From CANKHJ01 sp035556495 (GTDB lineage: Bacteria > Pseudomonadota > Alphaproteobacteria > Rhizobiales > Xanthobacteraceae), in the NCBI GenBank assembly GCA_035556495.1, contig DATMEW010000037.1, positions 1-13,859 of the forward strand: a stretch of DNA of 13,859 nt, given 5' to 3'. How positions within the stretch are numbered: the stretch's first letter is position 1; each line of letters opens with the position of its first letter. Made by a program: the position numbers and the translations under genes. The notes beneath the pieces are model-generated. The model was not told the origin of the DNA. It did no database searches and was given only the letters and a program-made list of their open reading frames with translations. This document shows, one piece after another, positions 5,684 through 13,236 of the stretch.

Positions 5684-7822
5684 ATGGCGGAGGCCAATAC
5701 CCAGGAAGCGCCCGGCGGCGCAGCGATCGTCGAACTGCTGATGCAGCCCCGCTCCGTTGCCATTATCGGCATGTCGAGCAAGCCGGGCAGCGCCGGCCAC
5801 ACCGTGCTGGCCAATTTGAAAATGAACAATTTCGCTGGCGATATCTATCTCGTCGGCCGCAGCGGCGGCGAGATCGAGGGTATCCAGGTTCTCAAAACCG
5901 TGGACGAACTGCCGGAAGGTGTGGATATCGCGGTTTTCACCCTGCCCGCCGCCGGTGTGAAGGAAGCGCTGGAAGGCTGCGTCCGCCGCAAGGTGAAGTC
6001 CGCCGTGGTGTTCTCCTCCGGCTTTGCCGAAATCGGCGAGCGCGACGCGCAGGACGAACTGGCGCGGATCGCCCGTGACGGCAACCTCGCCCTCATCGGC
6101 CCGAACTGCCTTGGCTACACCAATTTCGTGGACGGCTTCGCCATCGGCTTCGCCGGCGCCACGGTCGTGCCGAAGATCGAGTCCTCGCGCGATCCGGCCG
6201 TCGCCATCGTGTCGCAGAGCGGCGGCCTCGCCGGCCACATCCGCTCCGCGCTGGATGCCCGCGACATCCCGACGTCCTACAACATCTCCACCGGCAACGA
6301 GGCCGGCCTCGGCCTTGCGGATTTCATCGACTATCTCGCCAAGGACAAGCTGACGAGCGCCATCGTCGTTTATGTCGAGGAATTCCGGCAGACCGAGAAG
6401 TTCATCGCCGCCGCCGCCCGCGCCCGCGATGCCGGCAAGCCGATCCTGCTGCTCTCGCCGGGCCGCGGCGAGAAGTCCAAGGCCGCCGTCTCCTCGCACA
6501 CCGGCGCGCTCGCCGGCGATTACGAGGTGATGCGGACCATCGCCACCCATGCCGGCATCGCCGTGATCGACACGCTGGACGAGTTGATCGACACTGCCGA
6601 ACTGCTGGCCCGCTACCCCAATCCGCCAACCGAGGGCCTCGCGGTCGTCACCTTCTCGGGCGCCTTCTGCGCCATCGCCCATGACTTCGCGGACGATCTC
6701 GGCATCGAGATTCCGTCGCTGTCGCCGGAGACGGAAGCGCATCTCAAGCCGCTGGTGCCGTCTTTCATTCCGCCGAAGAATCCGCTCGACCTCGGCACCC
6801 AGCCGATCTGGCAGCCGGAGCTGCTGGAGATCGGGCCAAAGGCGCTGCTCGGCGACCCGAAGCTCGGCGGCATGGTGATTTCTTCGCCGCTCGGCAACCC
6901 GTCGCTGACGATGAAGTATCTCGACTACGCGCTCGCCGCCGTCAAAGCCTTCCCCGAGAAGCCGTTCATCTGGGCTCCTCTGGGAGACCGCGCGCCGCTG
7001 ATGCCTGAATTCGAGAAGGTGGCGCGGGAGAACCGCATGCTGATCTCGCGGTCGTCGGATCGCAGCCTGCGGGCGATGGCGAATGCGACCTTCTATGCCC
7101 GTGCGCGCGAGCGTTCGAAGCTGTCCGTCAAGGCGACGCCGATTCCGAACCTGCCGCCGCTCGGCAAGGGCACGCTGCCGGAATGGGTCGGCAAGCAGGT
7201 GCTCAAGGCCGCCGGCATCAAGATTCCGGACGGCCAGCTCGCCAAGACCATGGACGAAGCGGTCAGCGTCGCGAACAAGATCGGCTTCCCCGTGGTCATG
7301 AAGGCGCAGGCCTCCGAACTCGCCCACAAGACCGAGGCCGGCGGCGTGCTGCTCAACATCGCCGACGAGAAGGGCGTGCGTGACGCCTGGGCCAAGCTCG
7401 AATCCAACGTGCAGAAGGCCCAGCCGGGCGTGAAGCTCGACGGCATCCTGGTCGAGAAGATGGCCGCCAAGGGCCTCGAACTCGTGGTCGGCGCCAAGCG
7501 CGATCCGCTGTGGGGACCGGTCGTGCTGGTCGGCCTCGGCGGCATCTGGGTCGAGGCGCTGGGCGACGTGCGGCTGCTGCCGCCGGACCTGCCGGAAGCC
7601 GAGATCGTCAAGGAGCTTCAGAAGCTGCGCACCGCCAAGCTGCTGAACGGCTTCCGCGGCGCGCCGGCGGTGGACGTCGAAGCCGTCGCCAGGACGGCGG
7701 CACTGGTCGGCCGCATCATGCAAACCGTACCGGAGATCCAGGAAATCGACATCAACCCGGTTTTCGCCCATCCCAAGGGCGAAGGCGTCACGGCGCTGGA
7801 TGCCCTGATCGTCACCGCGTAA
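5684..7822 (+). CDS. ADP-forming acyl-CoA synthetase (acetate--CoA ligase family, fused alpha-beta)
   Basis: A 712-residue cytosolic enzyme that converts an acid, CoA and ATP to acyl-CoA, ADP and phosphate. Domains in order are: a CoA-binding Rossmann domain (about 17-140: PRSVAIIGMSSKPGSAG, VVFSSGFAEIGE, IGPNCLGYTN); two succinyl-CoA-synthetase-like ligase domains (IVSQSGGLAGHI at 175-186 and SHTGALAGDYEVM at 271-283, with His272 as the expected phosphohistidine); and a C-terminal ATP-grasp domain (about 495-712: GFPVVMKAQASELAHKTEAGGV, LVEKMAAKGLELVVGAKRDP, EIDINPVFAHPKGEG). The alpha and beta parts, split in some archaeal and bacterial enzymes, are fused. AAGGA at 5672-5676 supports ATG 5684. 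It is divergent from the hydratase-thiolase operon and probably activates that pathway's acid. Some fused proteins of this layout are protein acetyltransferases of the Pat type, but no GNAT domain is present here. Acid specificity cannot be read from the sequence. Confidence 0.93.
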   Translation: MAEANTQEAPGGAAIVELLMQPRSVAIIGMSSKPGSAGHTVLANLKMNNFAGDIYLVGRSGGEIEGIQVLKTVDELPEGVDIAVFTLPAAGVKEALEGCVRRKVKSAVVFSSGFAEIGERDAQDELARIARDGNLALIGPNCLGYTNFVDGFAIGFAGATVVPKIESSRDPAVAIVSQSGGLAGHIRSALDARDIPTSYNISTGNEAGLGLADFIDYLAKDKLTSAIVVYVEEFRQTEKFIAAAARARDAGKPILLLSPGRGEKSKAAVSSHTGALAGDYEVMRTIATHAGIAVIDTLDELIDTAELLARYPNPPTEGLAVVTFSGAFCAIAHDFADDLGIEIPSLSPETEAHLKPLVPSFIPPKNPLDLGTQPIWQPELLEIGPKALLGDPKLGGMVISSPLGNPSLTMKYLDYALAAVKAFPEKPFIWAPLGDRAPLMPEFEKVARENRMLISRSSDRSLRAMANATFYARARERSKLSVKATPIPNLPPLGKGTLPEWVGKQVLKAAGIKIPDGQLAKTMDEAVSVANKIGFPVVMKAQASELAHKTEAGGVLLNIADEKGVRDAWAKLESNVQKAQPGVKLDGILVEKMAAKGLELVVGAKRDPLWGPVVLVGLGGIWVEALGDVRLLPPDLPEAEIVKELQKLRTAKLLNGFRGAPAVDVEAVARTAALVGRIMQTVPEIQEIDINPVFAHPKGEGVTALDALIVTA

Positions 7823-7841
7823 GTCGCTTCCGATCAAACCG

Positions 7842-7877
7842 AAACGCCGCCGGAACTTCCCGGCGGCGTTTTCTTTT
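7842..7877 (+). terminator. Strong intrinsic terminator of the CoA ligase gene
   Basis: A 12-bp perfect stem (7842-7853 with 7860-7871, arm aaacgccgccgg) with the 6-base loop aacttc is followed by a T-rich tract, ttttctttt (7869-7877). It starts 20 bp past the ligase stop. Confidence 0.92.
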
Positions 7878-8122
7878 GGGCTGCCTCGGGGCCTGCCGGT
7901 GGGGGCGGGAAGGCAGAAGGCACAATGATCGAGCAGACGGGAAGCCTAGCCCATCAGCGACTCGCTGTCAAGACTTAATTCCTATCGACGCATCGCCATG
8001 CAATGCCGCAGCACCCCGGCTGGCACAGGATATGGCGTGGCTGAAATCCCCGCTGCGCCGCCCCAAAGCCGCTCGTCCAACGCAGGCTGTTTCCACAATC
8101 AGCCACTCAGATCAGGCCAGCC
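7878..8122. other. Gene-free stretch between the ligase terminator and the creatininase-family gene
   Basis: I see no gene with a ribosome-binding site and family motifs, no RNA gene and no clear terminator for the minus-strand gene that ends at 8123. The frames open across it are unstructured, arginine- and serine-rich run-ons of neighbouring reading frames. Confidence 0.5.
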
Positions 8123-8911
8123 TCACGCCAGCCGGTCGAGGCTGAACCGGGTCACATCCCGCAGCAGCGCGATGAACCGCTCGGCGCGCCATTGCGCGGT
8201 CGCCCGCCCTTTCTCTGCGGTAGCGGCTGCGGCATTGCCGGCCACGCCCTCCGGATGGAGGTCCTCCGCAAGCCAGGCGAAGGCGTGATGGCCGGTCGGG
8301 CGCAGGAATGCGAATTCCTCGCGCATCGCAAGCGTGACCGGCGTGAAATCCGTCGCCTGATCCATCCGCACCAGATCGGGCCGGAAATGCAGCATCAGCG
8401 AGGTTTCGACATCGCCGCCATGAATGCCGGTCGCGACCTCGTCTTCCGGATAGAGGCCCGGCGGCACGCCGAAACGGTCCCAATGGGTGGTGACGACCAG
8501 CATGTCGAGGCCGGCGCGCAGGTCCCTTGCAACGATGCCCATGACCTCGACATTGCCGCCATGGGCGTTGACGATGACCAGCTTGCGCAGGCCCGCGCGC
8601 TGCACCGCCTCACCGATCTCGGTCCAGGCGCGGATCGCGGTTTCGGCCGAGAGGGTCAACGTGCCCGGCAACCGGACATGCTCATCGGACTTGCCGATGG
8701 CCTGCATCGGCAGGACGAGGATCGAAAGGTCCTCCGGCAGCCGGGCGAGCGTCTCGTGGATCATTCCCTCGCCGATCGCCATGTCGGTGGCGAGCGGCAG
8801 ATGCGGCCCGTGCTGTTCGATAGCCGCGACCGGCAGCACCGCGAGCGTGGTCTCGGGGTCCAGCCCCTGAAAATCCCGGCTGGTCAGATCGCTCCAGTAG
8901 ACCTTGCGCAA
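8123..8911 (-). CDS. Creatininase-family (creatinine amidohydrolase-like) metallohydrolase
   Basis: A cytosolic protein of about 262 residues with the creatininase fold; members hydrolyse cyclic or linear amides or peptide bonds with two metal ions. From the chosen start, AAIEQHGPHLPLATD (about 30-43) supplies the Glu, His and Asp ligands. NAHGGN (115-120), GIHGGDVETS (162-171) and HPEGVAGNAAAATAEKG (219-235) are the other family blocks. The middle motif is HGGN, as in many uncharacterised homologues, not the Glu-bearing form of true creatininase, so the substrate is open. No in-frame ATG exists upstream of KVYWSDLTSRDF. TTG 8911 has GGAGG five bases before it and gives MRKVYW, so I prefer it; TTG 8935 would add eight residues. 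It lies on the same strand as tex, 124 bp downstream, and may be read through from it. Confidence 0.87.
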   Translation of the reverse strand: MRKVYWSDLTSRDFQGLDPETTLAVLPVAAIEQHGPHLPLATDMAIGEGMIHETLARLPEDLSILVLPMQAIGKSDEHVRLPGTLTLSAETAIRAWTEIGEAVQRAGLRKLVIVNAHGGNVEVMGIVARDLRAGLDMLVVTTHWDRFGVPPGLYPEDEVATGIHGGDVETSLMLHFRPDLVRMDQATDFTPVTLAMREEFAFLRPTGHHAFAWLAEDLHPEGVAGNAAAATAEKGRATAQWRAERFIALLRDVTRFSLDRLA

Positions 8912-8994
8912 CGCCGCCTCCAGACCGGCCCGCAAGCATTCAGCGGGCGTGGCTTTGTCTAGCAGGTTTCACAACCGGGCCGAAGGCCACAGCC

Positions 8995-9046
8995 GCTCAA
9001 TGTCCTCGCTCAATGTCCTCGCTCGATTCCCTCGCTCAATGCCCCT
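8995..9046. repeat. 13-bp tandem repeat, four units, over the tex stop codon
   Basis: Units of gctcaatgtcctc start at 8995, 9008, 9021 and 9034. The first two are identical; the third and fourth match 10 of 13 bases. The tex stop codon (9036-9038) lies in the fourth unit, and TCA (a minus-strand TGA) recurs at the same place in units one and two. It is a local tandem duplication spreading from the 3' end of tex. Confidence 0.85.
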
Positions 9047-11381
9047 TGCGCGGCGTGCCGCCGCCAGGCCCCGCAAGACCGGCCTTCTGGAACGCCGCGG
9101 CGAAGGCGTTGCCGCTATCCGAGCCGGAGCGGGATGACGTCTGTCCCTGCCCGCGCCCCGGCTTCATCGCCGGGCCACGCGACGCGCCGGACGGCGGTCG
9201 TGCCGCCGTATCGGCATCGTCGTCGAGCCGCATCGTCAGGCTGATGCGCTTGCGCGGCTTGTCCACCTCCAGCACTTTCACCCGCACGATGTCGCCGGGC
9301 TTGGCGACGTCCCGCGGGTCCTTCACGAAGGTCCGCGACATGGCGGAGACGTGAACCAGCCCGTCCTGATGCACGCCGATATCCACGAAGGCGCCGAAAG
9401 CAGCGACATTCGTGACGACGCCCTCCAGCACCATGCCGGGCTTGAGGTCGTTCAGCGTCTCGACACCGTCCTTGAAGGTCGCCGTCTTGAAGGCCGGGCG
9501 CGGATCGCGGCCGGGCTTTTCAAGCTCCTTCAGGATATCCACCACCGTCGGCAGGCCGAAGGCATCGTCCACGAATTCCTTCGGCTGAAGGCCGCGCAAC
9601 GCCGCCGTGTTGCCGACCAGTTCCTTCACGGTCATCCGCGCCTTCTCGACGATGCGCCGCACCACCGGATACGCCTCCGGATGCACGCCGGAAGCGTCCA
9701 GCGGATCGTCGCCGTCCGGAATGCGCAGGAAGCCGGCGCATTGCTCGAACGCCTTGGGGCCAAGCCGGGGCACATCCTTGAGGTCCTTGCGGCTGCGGAA
9801 CGGGCCCTTGGCATTGCGGTGCATGACAATGCCTTGTGCGAGGCCGGAGCCGATGCCGGACACCCGCGCCAGCAGCGGCGCGGACGCGGTGTTGAGATCG
9901 ACACCGACCGCGTTCACGCAATCCTCCACCACGGCATTGAGCGAGCGCGACAGCTTGGTCTCGCTGAGGTCGTGCTGATACTGGCCAACGCCGATGGACT
10001 TCGGATCGATCTTCACCAGCTCCGCCAACGGGTCCTGCAAGCGCCGGGCGATCGACACCGCGCCGCGCAGCGAGACATCAAGCTCCGGCAGCTCCTCCGA
10101 GGCATAGGCCGAAGCGGAATAGACCGAGGCGCCGGCCTCGGACACCATGACCTTGGACAGCTTCAGGTCCGGATTGAGCCGCACCAGATCCGCCGCCAGC
10201 TTGTCGGTCTCGCGCGACGCGGTGCCGTTGCCGATGGCGATGAGATCGACCTTGTGAGCGCGCGCAAGCTGCGCAAGCGTCGCCAGCGCGTCGTCCCAGC
10301 GCCGCTGCGGCTCGTGGGGATAGATCGTGCTGGTCGCCAGCACCTTGCCGGTGCCATCCACCACCGCGACCTTGACGCCGGTGCGAAAGCCCGGATCGAG
10401 CCCCATCGTCGCGCGGGTGCCGGCCGGCGCGGCCAGCAGCAGGTCGCGCAGATTGGCAGCGAAGACGCGCACTGCTTCTTCTTCCGCCGCCGTCCACAGC
10501 CGCATCCGCAGATCGACCGAGAGATGGATGACGATGCGGGTGCGCCAGGCCCAGCGGGCCGTGTCCGCCAGCCACTTGTCGGCCGGGCGGCCCTGAGCGG
10601 CAATGCCGAAACGCTGCATGATGCGCAGTTCGTAAGCCGTCGGCCCGCTCGCCGTTTCCGGCGGCTCGGGCTCGATGGCGATATCCAGCATCTCCTCCCG
10701 CTGGCCACGGAACAGCGCCAGAATGCGATGCGACGGCAGCTTCACCAGCGGCTCGGCAAATTCGAAATAGTCGCTGAACTTCGCCCCGGCTTCCGCCTTG
10801 CCCTCGCGCACCTTGGAGGTGAGCCGCCCTCGGGTCCACATCTCCTCACGCAACTGGCCGATGAGGTCCGCATCCTCCGCGAAACGCTCCACCAGAATGG
10901 CGCGCGCACCGTCCAGCGCCGCGGTGACATCGGCCACGCCCTTGTCGGCGTTGACGAAGTCCGTCGCTACAATCTGCGGATCATGTTGCGGGTCGGCCAG
11001 CAGCATCGCGGCCAGCGGTTCGAGACCGGCCTCCTTCGCGATATCCGCCTTGCTGCGGCGCTTCGGCTTGAACGGCAGATAGATATCCTCCAGCCGGCTC
11101 TTGCTGTCGGCGGCGTTGATCGCCGCCTCCAGCGCATCGTCCAGCTTGCCCTGCTCCCGGATCGATTCGAGGATGACCTTGCGGCGGTCCTCCATCTCGC
11201 GGAGATAACGCAGGCGTTCATCGAGAGTGCGCAACTGCGCGTCGTCGAGGCCGCCGGTCGCTTCCTTGCGATAGCGCGCGACGAACGGCACCGTCGCGCC
11301 GCCATCGAGCAGGCCGACCGCCGCCTCCACCTGCTGGGGCCGCACGCCAAGTTCCTCGGCTATCCGCTTCTCGATCGACAT
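9036..11381 (-). CDS. tex: Tex, RNA-binding transcription accessory protein
   Basis: A cytosolic nucleic-acid-binding protein, highly conserved in bacteria. At about 781 residues it has the full family layout: an N-terminal helical Tex domain (RIAEELGVRPQQVEAAVGLL, VPFVARYRKEATGGLDD), a YqgF/RNase H-like domain (about 327-450, beginning GLDPGFRTGVKVAVVDG), paired helix-hairpin-helix segments (about 490-560: GVDLNTASAPLLARVSGIG, FRSRKDLKDVPRLG) and a C-terminal S1 RNA-binding domain (about 647-718: GMVLEGVVTNVAAFGAFVDI). A Gly/Ser/Arg-rich tail follows and ends PRKGH. The frame opens at GTG 11384, directly before ATG 11381. AAGGA lies nine bases before the GTG and twelve before the ATG, so either could be used; ATG is chosen by family length. 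It probably has its own promoter, and the creatininase-family gene follows it. Related proteins act in transcription or RNA quality control. Confidence 0.96.
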   Translation of the reverse strand: MSIEKRIAEELGVRPQQVEAAVGLLDGGATVPFVARYRKEATGGLDDAQLRTLDERLRYLREMEDRRKVILESIREQGKLDDALEAAINAADSKSRLEDIYLPFKPKRRSKADIAKEAGLEPLAAMLLADPQHDPQIVATDFVNADKGVADVTAALDGARAILVERFAEDADLIGQLREEMWTRGRLTSKVREGKAEAGAKFSDYFEFAEPLVKLPSHRILALFRGQREEMLDIAIEPEPPETASGPTAYELRIMQRFGIAAQGRPADKWLADTARWAWRTRIVIHLSVDLRMRLWTAAEEEAVRVFAANLRDLLLAAPAGTRATMGLDPGFRTGVKVAVVDGTGKVLATSTIYPHEPQRRWDDALATLAQLARAHKVDLIAIGNGTASRETDKLAADLVRLNPDLKLSKVMVSEAGASVYSASAYASEELPELDVSLRGAVSIARRLQDPLAELVKIDPKSIGVGQYQHDLSETKLSRSLNAVVEDCVNAVGVDLNTASAPLLARVSGIGSGLAQGIVMHRNAKGPFRSRKDLKDVPRLGPKAFEQCAGFLRIPDGDDPLDASGVHPEAYPVVRRIVEKARMTVKELVGNTAALRGLQPKEFVDDAFGLPTVVDILKELEKPGRDPRPAFKTATFKDGVETLNDLKPGMVLEGVVTNVAAFGAFVDIGVHQDGLVHVSAMSRTFVKDPRDVAKPGDIVRVKVLEVDKPRKRISLTMRLDDDADTAARPPSGASRGPAMKPGRGQGQTSSRSGSDSGNAFAAAFQKAGLAGPGGGTPRKGH

Positions 11382-11448
11382 CACGCAAAATCATCCTTCA
11401 CCGGACGCCCCGCGCGGAAGGTTTCATCTCCCCGCGGCGCAGCGCGTC

Positions 11449-11477
11449 ATATGGAAGGCCGGCTTCCGATTCTTCAA
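11449..11477 (-). promoter_or_regulatory. Candidate tex promoter
   Basis: On the minus strand, TTGAAG (11477-11472), a 17-base spacer and CCATAT (11454-11449) lie about 68 bp before the tex start. The spacer holds a GGAAG...CTTCC dyad around GCCGG, which could be an operator or chance. Sequence-only prediction. Confidence 0.3.
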
Positions 11478-11669
11478 CCCGGCCACCGGAGATATGGACA
11501 GGCACATGCGGCCTTTCGACCGCCCTTTCCACCCGGCCCTTGGCTCAGCCGCAAGGCACCCATGACTTGACAGGATTGTGCTTCGCCGCCGCTTTTTCCC
11601 GGCGGACAATCTCGGCTAGGGTCCGATCCCAACTTCGTTGAATCAGACCCGTCGCTACCGTTTTTGTGT

Positions 11670-11717
11670 GAGCGTGATCTTGCCCGAAACCGGTTCCCAC
11701 TTTTCGGGATCATGCTC
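11670..11717 (+). repeat. Interspersed palindromic repeat, copy 3
   Basis: Same element and same orientation as the copies at 2501 and 2557. The start reads gagcgtga, with one change from gagcatga. The core ccggttcccacttttcggga and the end tcatgctctag are identical to copy 2. It ends 40 bp before the monooxygenase start, much as copy 2 ends 48 bp before the VOC start. Confidence 0.85.
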
Positions 11718-11740
11718 TAGGCTTGCATAACCACCGCGCC

Positions 11741-11790
11741 GGAGATCCGGAGATCCCATGACTTCCCGTCAGTCGGCTTCCCGTCAGTTG
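11741..11790 (+). repeat. Two adjacent short tandem duplications at the monooxygenase start
   Basis: GGAGATCC occurs twice in a row (11741-11748 and 11749-11756) and doubles the Shine-Dalgarno sequence. A 15-bp unit then repeats at 11761-11775 and 11776-11790 (13 of 15 bases alike) and encodes TSRQS-ASRQL. Both duplications keep the reading frame, and neither alters a conserved part of the enzyme. Confidence 0.8.
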
Positions 11791-13098
11791 CGCCTCGGCG
11801 CCTTCATGCGTCCCGTCAGCATCCACACCGGCGCCTGGCGCTATCCCGGCGCGTTTCCGGACGCCAATTTCAACTTCCAGCATCTCAAACGCTTCATCCA
11901 GAAGCTGGAGCACGGCCGCTTCGACGCCTTCTTCATGGCGGACCATCTCGCCGTGCTGAACATGCCCGTCGAGGCGCTCAAACGCAGCGCAACCGTCACT
12001 TCGTTCGACCCGCTGACACTGCTGCCGGCGCTCGCCGCCGTGACCGAGCATATCGGCCTGATCGCGACGGCATCGACGACCTTCAACGAGCCTTATCATG
12101 TCGCGCGGAAATTCTCCTCGCTTGATCATATCAGCAACGGCCGCGCCGGCTGGAACGTCGTCACTACGTCCAACCCGGACGCCGCGCGCAATTTCGGCAT
12201 GGACGAGCATATGGAGCATGGCGAGCGCTATCGCCGCGCCCGCGAATTCTTCGATGTGGTGACGGGGCTGTGGGACAGTTTCGCCGAAGATGCCTTCGTC
12301 CGTGACGTTGACAGCGGCATCTATTTCAACCCCGAGCGGATGCATGTGCTGGATCACAAAGGCGAGTTCCTGTCCGTGCGCGGCCCGCTGAACATCGCGC
12401 GGCCGATTCAGGGCTGGCCGGTCATCGTGCAGGCCGGCGCCTCGGAAGCGGGCAAGCAACTCGCGGCCGAGACGGCGGAAGCCGTCTTCACATCGCAACG
12501 CACGGTGGCGGAGGGACAGCGCTTCTACGCCGATGTCAAAGGCCGGATGGACAAGCTCGGCCGCGACCGCGACAGCCTGAAAATCCTGCCCGGATGTTTC
12601 GTCGTGGTGGGCGAGACCCGCGACGAGGCGCTGGAGAAGCGCGCGCGGCTCGACAGCCTGGTGCATTACGACAGCGCCATCGCCTCCCTCTCCATCGCGC
12701 TCGGCCACGACGCCTCCGGCTTCGATCCGGACGGGCCGCTGCCGGACATCCCGGAGAGCAACGCCAGCAAGAGCGGCCGCGAGCGCGCCGTCGCGCTGGC
12801 GCGGAGCGAGAATCTGACGGTCCGCCAGCTTGCCCAGCGGCTCGGCGGCTATGCGGGCCTCGCCATGGTCGGCACGCCCGCGAGCATCGCCGACGAGATG
12901 GAGGAATGGCTGATGACCGAAGGCAGCGACGGCTTCAACATCCAGTTCCCCTATCTGCCGGGCGGGCTCGACGATTTCGTGGACAAGGTCATCCCCGAAT
13001 TGCAGCGCCGCGGGATCTTCCGCACGGAATACGAAGGGCGAACGCTGCGGGAGAATCTCGGCCTGAAGCGGCCGCCCAACCGCTTCTTTCGCGAATAG
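11758..13098 (+). CDS. LLM-class flavin-dependent monooxygenase (NtaA/SnaA/DszA family)
   Basis: A cytosolic two-component monooxygenase of 446 residues, a normal length. It would use reduced flavin from a separate reductase, plus oxygen, to attack a C-N or C-S compound, as nitrilotriacetate and dibenzothiophene-sulfone monooxygenases do. The TIM-barrel luciferase-like signatures are GRFDAFFMADHLAVLN (53-68), GLIATASTTFNEPYHVARKF (100-119), LDHISNGRAGWNVVTT (122-137), HGERYRRAREFF (154-165) and PVIVQAGASEAGKQLAA (221-237). ATG 11758 has GGAGA at 11749-11753, and a second copy eight bases earlier. The first ten residues contain a duplicated SRQ segment before LRLGAFM, where the family's conserved part begins. 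No flavin reductase gene is seen nearby. A Bug-type receptor gene follows on the same strand, suggesting uptake of the substrate. The specific substrate is not recognisable. Confidence 0.92.
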   Translation: MTSRQSASRQLRLGAFMRPVSIHTGAWRYPGAFPDANFNFQHLKRFIQKLEHGRFDAFFMADHLAVLNMPVEALKRSATVTSFDPLTLLPALAAVTEHIGLIATASTTFNEPYHVARKFSSLDHISNGRAGWNVVTTSNPDAARNFGMDEHMEHGERYRRAREFFDVVTGLWDSFAEDAFVRDVDSGIYFNPERMHVLDHKGEFLSVRGPLNIARPIQGWPVIVQAGASEAGKQLAAETAEAVFTSQRTVAEGQRFYADVKGRMDKLGRDRDSLKILPGCFVVVGETRDEALEKRARLDSLVHYDSAIASLSIALGHDASGFDPDGPLPDIPESNASKSGRERAVALARSENLTVRQLAQRLGGYAGLAMVGTPASIADEMEEWLMTEGSDGFNIQFPYLPGGLDDFVDKVIPELQRRGIFRTEYEGRTLRENLGLKRPPNRFFRE

Positions 13099-13236
13099 GC
13101 GGCGGCGACGGAAAGCGCGGCGCGCCGAAGCGCGGCATGCCGCAGCCATTTCCGTCATTGCCTTGACCGGGGTCGATCCGGCACACTGGCGGACAGGAAG
13201 CCGTCAAGGCCAGTCCGCATCCAGGGAGGATTTCAG

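Larger units (their letters stand above)
11385..11757. other. Divergent intergenic region between tex and the monooxygenase
   Basis: This 373-bp gene-free region must hold promoters for tex (leftward) and for the monooxygenase gene (rightward). It contains a candidate tex promoter (11449-11477), an isolated TTGACA at 11567-11572 with no good -10 at the right distance, one interspersed palindromic repeat (11670-11717), and a duplicated ribosome-binding site at its right end. No small gene is supported. Confidence 0.6.

Noticed and set aside
5534..7837. A 767-codon frame antisense to the ADP-forming CoA ligase
   Set aside because: Long antisense frames arise from GC-rich codon usage. The product is an Arg/Asp/His/Gly-rich, low-structure string, while the + strand has all ligase motifs.
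9351..11570. A 739-codon + strand frame antisense to tex
   Set aside because: Composition is typical of an antisense shadow (HHRAAQR-like strings). The minus strand encodes complete Tex with YqgF, HhH and S1 domains.
11567..11572. TTGACA as the monooxygenase -35 box
   Set aside because: The hexamer is consensus, but no acceptable -10 lies 16-18 bases on (cgcttt), and it is about 190 bp from the start codon. It cannot be supported without a mapped transcript start.
11474..11713. A 79-codon minus-strand frame beginning MIPKSGNRFRARS
   Set aside because: Same cause: its first codons lie in the third repeat copy, and the rest has no recognisable motif.
13108..13148. GC-rich palindromes after the monooxygenase stop as a terminator
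   Set aside because: Only a 5-bp stem (cgcgc-cgaa-gcgcg) beside a loopless gcggcatgccgc palindrome, with no T-run following.
11710..13158. A 482-codon frame antisense to the flavin monooxygenase
   Set aside because: No family motifs; the + strand protein is unmistakable.
13163..13168. TTGACC as a promoter for the Bug-type receptor
   Set aside because: The -10 region at the right spacing is GC-rich (around cactgg) and not convincing.
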